A stretch of 64,000 bases of DNA from Garcia nutans. Taxonomy: Eukaryota > Streptophyta > Magnoliopsida > Malpighiales > Euphorbiaceae. The stretch is taken from positions 55,394,001 through 55,458,000 of the forward strand of contig CANTUV010000024.1 in the NCBI GenBank assembly GCA_947685225.1, written 5' to 3'. Each line of letters begins with the position of its first letter. The first letter of the stretch is position 1. Made by a program: the position numbers and the translations under genes. The notes below the pieces were generated by a model. It did no database searches, was not told where the DNA came from, and saw only the letters and a program-made list of their open reading frames with translations. Below, piece by piece: positions 57,864-64,000 of this stretch.

Positions 57864-58016
57864 GTTTTCCTTATGCAATTAGAAATGTTTTTTCCTTATG
57901 CAATTAGGAATGTTTTCCTTATGCAATTAGGAATGTTTTTCCTTATGCAATTAGGAATGTTTTCCTTATTCAATTAGGAATGTTTTAGTCTTAATTTTCC
58001 ATATGCAATTAGGAAT
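57864..58016 (+). repeat. 23-bp tandem repeat in chromovirus U3, 5-6 units
   Basis: TTTTCCTTATGCAATTAGGA repeats five times at 23-25-bp spacing, with a diverged sixth ending near 58016. It lies just before the TATA-like box. Confidence 0.92.
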
Positions 58017-58355
58017 TTTGTAACCCTTATTTAAAGGCACTATTAGGCTGAATTTCATATACAACAATTAATAAAAATTTTTGAATTCTTCTACAAGTTA
58101 TTCATGTGAATTTTCGTGTGAGAGAGATTAGAGTGGATTCTTTAATTCTTTCTTTGCATCAAGAATTAGGTTTACTTATCAACAAGAGTTGTGGCGTTTT
58201 CCTTCTTCTTACCAACTAAATCCTTCAATCATAGTGAGTTCGCGTCTCTTTATAGGCGTTGGGTTCCTTAGGAGGTGATTATCAAGTTTCAAGGAGTTCT
58301 CTACCATTGTTATACGTTGGGTTTGCTGCCATCGTTGCTAAGGGTCCGCGTCATT

Positions 58356-58368
58356 TGGTATCAGAGCC
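58356..58368 (+). other. Primer binding site, initiator tRNA-Met
   Basis: TGGTATCAGAGCC, two bases after the LTR end. Confidence 0.93.
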
Positions 58369-59374
58369 TTGCTACAAGGTAATTTTTATCTACTTTGTCT
58401 TTCTTGGGTTTGTTAATTTAGGTCTTTTAAGTTTCTACGTTTTAGGGATCTTAGAGAGTCTAGTCTTTAATTTTTGAAAAAAAAAGAGTCATATATCAAA
58501 ATTCAAAAAATTCAAAAAGTCTAAAGATTGTTCAAAGAGTAATTCGAAAAGGAGTTTGATTGAATTTCAAAACCTAGGCCTTGCATCTGAATTGGATTCG
58601 AAACCAAGATTAGGGTTCTTGAAAGAAAGAAAAAGCTAGAGTTTTTGTTCAAGTTTGATTTCGATTTGATCTTGAGTGAATCTGGGGTTGCGAATTAAAT
58701 CCAGATTTCAAAAAGTCCTTGGGAGTAAATTAAGTCCCGAATCAAGGGGATAGTGAGAGGAAGCAAAAAAAAAAAAAGAGTACAAAACCACCTCAACAAA
58801 AATTGTTTGATATTCTTGATATTTGGGTGCTAAGGATCAGATCTAGGTGGGTGAGAAGTCAAAAATTTTTGGGTGAAAAATTTCATCTTTTGAGGGGCTT
58901 TTGGAATTCGAAAATCAAACCTTAATATTCATGTTATTTGAGTGTTATAGGTGGGAATTAGAGTCTAGAAGTTAGCGTTTTGGGTAGAATTGATTAGGTC
59001 CATAAAGCAACTTGCCAAGTGTGAGTTGTTTTTGATTCATTATATCCAAATTTGTCTTGTTTATTGTCTTCATTGTTTCTGATTTCTTTATCTAGCTTTT
59101 AATTCCATTACATTGCTAAGTATCATTTGCTTGTGTCGATACTTGGTTTTATATCATGTAGTGCAAATTACCTTGCATTGCCTCCGGATACTTGTCTTGT
59201 TTTCTATCTAGTTCTAGGATTTAGGTTCTAGTTTCTTGAACGACTTGACAATTGTTGGTTGGTGAGCTTGGTTCTGAAGTGCAATCAAGGAAGACAAGAA
59301 AAGTGAGGTAATTCTAAACACTTGAGTGAATTTCGATTATTACTAATCTTGTTTCTTTGAGTTTGTTTGTTAAC
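58369..59374 (+). other. Chromovirus leader, non-coding
   Basis: About 1 kb between primer site and gag ATG. A-rich run at 58768-58780. No frame with recognisable motifs. Confidence 0.7.
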
Positions 59375-62300
59375 ATGGCTGGAAAAGGAGAAGAGACTAG
59401 CAAAGAAGGAGCTATGGCCGAAAGCTTGGCTAGGCTTAATGAGACTTTGGCAGCAATGCTTGGTCGAATGGAGATGATGGATACTAGATTGCAAGAGAAT
59501 GCAGCACGACAAGCACAACAAATTCAGCAAGTGCAACAAGGCCAGCCAGCCGCACATCCAAATCCTATAATGCAAGCTAGAAGAGTGCTTAGGAGAGAAG
59601 GGCAAGGAAATCTTGAAGCCCTAGAAGCAGCCGAAAGGGTAGAAGATGAAGATGAAGGTGGAAATCAACCTACCACTGATGGTGACCTTACTTCCATCAA
59701 GATGAAGATTCCTTCCTTCGAAGGGAAGAACAATGCAGAAGAGTTCATAGAATGGGAGAGGAAAGTTGAGCAGATTTTTGAATGCCATAACTACACCGAA
59801 GAGAAGAAATCAGTTTTGGCAGCCGTAGAGTTCAAAGGGTATGCTACCTTTTGGTGGGATCAAATGAAAGCTAATAGAAGAGGGAAATGTATGAGGCCTA
59901 TTCCTGAATGGTCAACCTTGAAAGAACTAATGAGGAGCCGATTTGTACCATCTCACTACATTCGGGATTTGTACAATCGACTAGCAAGACTAGTTCAAGG
60001 TGGAAGAAGTGTGGAAGAGTACCACAAAGAGATGGAGATGATCATGGCTAGGGCAAATATTGATGAAGATGAAGACAAGAAGATGTCACGATTTCTTAGG
60101 GGATTGAATTTGAACATAGCCAATGAATTGGAGATGTATGAATTCAACACAATAGAAGAGTTAGTTCAAAAGGCCATGAAGATAGAGAGAAGATTGAAGA
60201 ATAAAGCTATTTCGAAAACTGGCTACTCTAAAGCTAGTGGAAAATTTTCAAACTTCAAGGGTTCAAGTTCGAGTGGAGGTTCCTACAAAGGGGATTACAA
60301 GGGTTCTTTCCAAAAGAATTCTTCCTACAATCCCAATTTCAAGAAGTCAAATAATGGGGATGCAAAAACAGCAAAGGAAACACCTTCTAGACCTACTCCA
60401 AGTAGGGAAATTAAATGCTACAAGTGTTTGGGAAGTGGACACATTGCTTCTCAATGTCCGAATAAGAGGGTGATGATTGCAACCCATGAAGGGGAAATTG
60501 AATCAGAATCTGAACATGAAGAAGAAGAGGAGGCCAAATGTGGTGATAGGGCCGAATATGATGAAGAGGCTTGGGAGAATCAAGTCTTGAATGCTGAACA
60601 TGGAGAGATGCTTGTTACTAGAAGAGCCTTGAATATTCAAGTCAAGGAAGAAGGCTTGGATCAAAGGGAGAATCTTTTCCACTCTAGGTGTTTGGTGAAT
60701 GGTAAGGTTTGTACACTTATCATTAATGGTGGAAGTTGTACCAATGCTGCTAGTACTACAATGGTGGATAAATTGGGGTTAACTTGTTTTAAACATCCCA
60801 ATCCTTACAAGTTGCAATGGTTCAATGACGCTGGGGAAGTAAAAGTGTTGAAGCAAGTCAAGGTACCATTCTCCATTGGGTGGTATAAAGATGAGGTTTT
60901 GTGTGATGTAGTGCCAATGCAAGCTGGACATTTGCTATTAGGAAGACCATGGCAACATGATAGAAGGGCACAACATGATGGCTTTTCTAATAAGTATACC
61001 TTTACTTATGAGGGAAAGAAGGTTGTTCTAGCACCATTATCACCTCAAGAGGTGTATGAAGATCAGAAGAGGATGCTAGAGAGGGAGAAAGAAGTTTCGG
61101 ACAACATGAACCAAGGGGGTTCAAATTCGGCCAATGATGTTTCTTCAACACCCAAGGGTAATTCTAAGGGTAGGGAGAGAGAAAATAATAAAGTGAGTGA
61201 GTGGAGAAAGGGAAAAGAGGCCGAGAGTCAAAAGAAAGTAAGCAAACAAATAAATAGCCCATTGGTGAGAGAAAATAAGCAAGGAGAAAAAGCAAAACAT
61301 ACTTTTTATGCAAGAGCAAGAGAGATAGATGTAGGGCAGCCTGTACTCATTATTATGTATAAAGAATTGTTACTTACTGACAATGAAGAATCTCTTGATT
61401 CTTTACCTTCTAGTTTTGTGTCTTTGTTGCAGGATTTTGAAGATGTGTTTCCTGAAGACCTTCCTAGTGGTTTGCCACCATTAAGAGGGATTGAACATCA
61501 AATTGACTTCATACCCGGTTCTACAATTCCAAACTGGCCAGCATATAGGAGCAATCCTATGGAGACAAAAGAGATGCAACAACAAGTTGAAGAGCTTTTA
61601 GAGAAAGGCTTGGTTCGCGAGAGCCTTAGTCCTTGTTCCGTTCCAGTCTTATTAGTACCCAAGAAAGATGGTTCTTGGAGGATGTGTGTTGATTGTAGGG
61701 CTGTGAACAAGATTACTGTGAAGTATAGACATCCCATTCCTAGACTTGATGACATGTTGGACGAATTGCATGGGGCGAAATATTTCACAAAGATTGATCT
61801 TATGAGTGGTTATCATCAAATTCGCATGAAGCCTGGAGATGAATGGAAGACTGCCTTCAAAACGAAATATGGTTTGTATGAATGGTTAGTTATGCCTTTT
61901 GGTTTATCTAATGCACCTAGTACTTTCATGAGATTAATGAACCATGTTTTGAGAGCTTATTTAGGTAAGTTTGTGGTAGTTTACTTTGATGATATTCTGA
62001 TTTATAGCGAAACTGAGGAAGAACATGTTGAACATGTTAGGAAAGTGCTTGAAATCCTTAGGGAGCAAAACCTTTATGCTAAACTTAAGAAGTGTTCTTT
62101 TTGTCTAGATAGGGTTGTTTTTCTTGGTTTTGTTGTAAGTATGCAGGGAATTGAAGTTGATCAAGAGAAGGTGAAAGCTATCCAAGAGTGGCCGAATCCT
62201 TCAAGTGTGACAGAAGTGAGGAGTTTTCACGGATTGGCAAGCTTCTATAGGAGATTTGTCCCTAATTTCTCTACATTAGCAGCCCCCTTGACTAGCATAA

Positions 62301-62722
62301 TAAAGAAAGAAGTGGGGTTCGTTTGGGGCAAGGAGCAACAAGAAGCATTTGATGCTTTGAAAGAGAAGCTTTCTACTACACGTTTTAGCTTTACCTAACT
62401 TTGATTCTACTTTTGAAATTGAATGTGATGCTTCTGGTGTAGGTATTGGAGCTGTTTTGATGCAAGAGAAGAAGCCCATTGCATACTTTAGTGAAAAGCT
62501 TAATGGAGCAAAGCTGAATTATTCAACTTATGACAAGGAGCTACATGCTTTGGTGAGAGCATTGGAAGTATGGGAGCATTATTTGCTGCCCAAGGAATTC
62601 GTGATCCAATCAGACCATGAATCATTAAAGCATTTGAGAGGGAAAGGAAAGTTGAATAAAAGACATGCAAAATGGGTTATGAAGATTGAGAAGTTTCCTT
62701 ATGTGATCAAATACAAGCAAGG
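59375..62722 (+). pseudogene. gag-pol: Chromovirus gag-protease-RT-RNase H, truncated
   Basis: Start at MAGKGEETSKEGAMAESLAR (59375). A coiled-coil, glutamine-rich N-terminus is followed by the Gag core (IPSFEGKNNAEEFIEWERKV, WWDQMKANRRGK, SRFLRGLNLNIANELE), zinc knuckle CYKCLGSGHIASQC (60416-60457), acidic stretch, protease LIINGGSCTNAAS (60716 on) where the expected catalytic aspartate is asparagine (60725-60727), RT (61480-62200) with MPFGLSNAPSTFMRL and VVVYFDDILIYS, and RNase H. A 2-bp deletion near 62381 shifts the frame; RNase H then continues (ECDASGVGIGAVLMQ, STYDKELHALVRALE, IQSDHESLKHL) to 62722, where a Tekay LTR cuts it. About 1007 residues are open before the shift, unusually long for this window. 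Confidence 0.93.
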
Positions 62723-64000
62723 TGTAACACCCCCACATCCAATACATACACACTACATACACCACAATGTAGTATACATGCATCGAATATAGGAATGCTA
62801 CGAATTTTTCTTAACATTCAAAAACATTTCCAATGATACTATAATCTTTCTCATTATACATTATAGAAAATAAGTGATTAATTTGCAATATAAAATAAAG
62901 TAGATATATATATATATATACTTATTACGCAGCGGAATTTATCAACTATTTACATATAGGAAAACATTTAAATATTTATATTTACAAATGTACATATATT
63001 CACATTATAAACAATACTTTATAAAATATAAAGAAGTTATACATGATTGGCAAATCTTCTCTGATCTTTAAGTCCCAAAATCAACTCTTCAATGTCTACT
63101 CTCACTCGGCCTCGATGAGCTCTCGGGTTCAACTCTATCAACTCTATGACCTGCGCGATCAACACTATCGCGCTAAGCCAAGGGCTTAGTAGTACAAAAC
63201 ATGCTAACATTATGCTTGTATGCTATGCAATGTCACACATTCCATTAATATCAATATCATAAGTGAAAAGCTAACATCAAACCTTTGCCTTTCACAAAGC
63301 ATAATCATATAAGCATATCACATCTCAAAGTCCTTTCATGAATTTCATTATTTAATTATTTTGCCATCAATGAATCACATATAAACAAAGACAAGCATGG
63401 GCCCAAAACACACTAATATGCCATTCAATTTTCAGAGTTAATGCTTTGGTTTTATCACATTTATCATTATCACATATACTCAACTAGGCTTCAAGGATTA
63501 GGTTCAACCAAGCTTCAAGGGGAACAAAGCATGCTAAGTCTCAACCCAACTTGGCTTCAAGAACCAAACCCAACCTAGCTTCAAGGGTTGTAACATCTCA
63601 ATTAGGCTTCAAGGACTAGACCCAACCAAGCTTCAAGGGGAGTAAAACATGTTAAACTTCAACCCAACTTGGCTTCAAGGATCAAGCCCAACCTAACTTC
63701 AAGAGATTGTTACTATCATTAAGCATGCCACCAACAACAAACTCTGAAAATAGAATAACACATTAGCCACACAACTCATTCATTAATTTGTTATCAATTT
63801 CATTCTCAAATGAATTAACATAGCCAATCACAATGGCTTTATATTCCATTTCATCTCAATTCACATCATAACATTTCAATCTTTCATATACACAATCATT
63901 TGCATCATCATGTCATTCACATTATTCATATATATATATATCATCATTGATATAAACATAACAACACACATTACTCATATAAATTAACAATGTAATAATG
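62723..64000 (-). repeat. Tekay-4 LTR, minus orientation, runs off the window
   Basis: Begins TGTAACACCCCCACATCC and follows the same order as the Tekay-2 LTRs: AATTCCGC-region, GATTGGCAAATCTTCTCTGATC, CTACTCTCACTCGGCCTCG, the hairpin pair at about 63150-63190 (GCGCGAT...ATCGCGC, TAAGCCAAGGGCTTA), then repeats. CAAGG (62718-62722) would be its left target duplication. Whether it is a 3' LTR or a solo LTR cannot be told. A (TA)n run lies near 62904-62920. Confidence 0.9.
63478..63710. repeat. GCTTCAAGG repeats in Tekay-4 LTR
   Basis: About ten copies of CCAACTTGGCTTCAAGGA or CCAAGCTTCAAGGGG at 20-35-bp spacing. A shorter form is at 14272-14365 and 31447-31540 in Tekay-2. Confidence 0.85.

Larger units (their letters stand above)
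57513..58353 (+). repeat. Chromovirus 5' LTR, about 841 bp, with coding tail
   Basis: The left end is placed where Tat homology stops (compare 45440-45455) and TGATGCAAGAAAGG begins. The right end is CCGCGTCA, two bases before the primer site. It contains a pol-tail frame, a six-unit repeat, a TATA-like TATTTAAA (58028-58035) and AATAAA at about 58070. No second LTR is available to confirm the ends. Confidence 0.7.
57513..62722 (+). mobile_element. Chromovirus (possibly CRM clade), 3' part lost
   Basis: 5' LTR 57513-58353, primer site 58356-58368, leader of about 1 kb, gag-pro-RT and part of RNase H up to 62722, where the Tekay-4 LTR enters. It sits inside Tat-2. RT sequence (LPPLRGIEHQIDFIPGS, YFDD, SFHGLASFYRRFV) is of the CRM/Reina/Galadriel kind rather than Del/Tekay. 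The clade is not certain because integrase and chromodomain are missing. Confidence 0.82.

Noticed and set aside
57864..58016. CRISPR-like regular repeats
   Set aside because: Adjacent short repeats without spacers, in a plant retrotransposon U3.

Overview
This is nuclear DNA of a flowering plant, probably a eudicot, from a heterochromatic region made almost wholly of nested transposable elements. The evidence is long LTR retrotransposons of the plant Ty3/gypsy lineages (Athila, Del/Tekay, Tat/Ogre-like and a second chromovirus), Ty1/copia and hAT remnants, tRNA-type primer binding sites, 5-bp target duplications, AT-rich spacers and spliceosomal introns. I found no intact host gene and no RNA gene. 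Every retroelement polyprotein seen is broken or truncated. Lineage names are recognised from motifs, without a database search.

Layout. (1) 1-7532: a minus-strand Athila element with gag-pro, pol, a tRNA-Asp-like primer site and its 5' LTR; its 3' LTR lies left of the window. It sits inside (2) the 3' end of a plus-strand Del/Tekay element (Tekay-1: pol tail and 3.0-kb LTR, 7533-10921), which itself landed in an Athila-type 63-bp repeat block (10922-11091). (3) 11918-33709: a plus-oriented Tat-like LTR and gag fragment (Tat-0) split by a minus-strand Tekay element (Tekay-2, 13592-32957, duplication AATTT). Tekay-2 is split within gag by a complete plus-strand Tekay element (Tekay-3, 20046-30156, duplication GGTGG). 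(4) 33710-38170: non-coding AT-rich DNA, with one patch resembling a host gene leader. (5) 38175-49710: a hAT BED-finger fragment and a Ty1/copia pol pseudogene cut by a minus-oriented Tat-like element (Tat-1), which holds an Athila solo LTR (42741-44167, duplication CCTCA). (6) 49711-57512: a second minus-oriented Tat-like element (Tat-2) carrying, in antisense, a multi-exon plant-mobile-domain (PMD) gene with its own TATA box. (7) 57513-62722: a plus-strand chromovirus (possibly CRM clade) whose 5' LTR contains a pol C-terminal coding tail. It is cut in RNase H by (8) a fourth Tekay LTR running off the right edge.

The most interesting signals are: the antisense, intron-containing PMD gene in a retrotransposon; short GC/CpG-rich inverted-repeat cassettes, different in each family, placed inside otherwise AT-rich LTRs (63-bp period in Athila, 72-bp in Tekay-3, GACACGGCC palindromes in Tekay-2); a double hairpin conserved in the Tekay LTRs; protease active-site substitutions in two elements; and element-specific tandem arrays in the Tat LTRs that share a GACCCGAG core.
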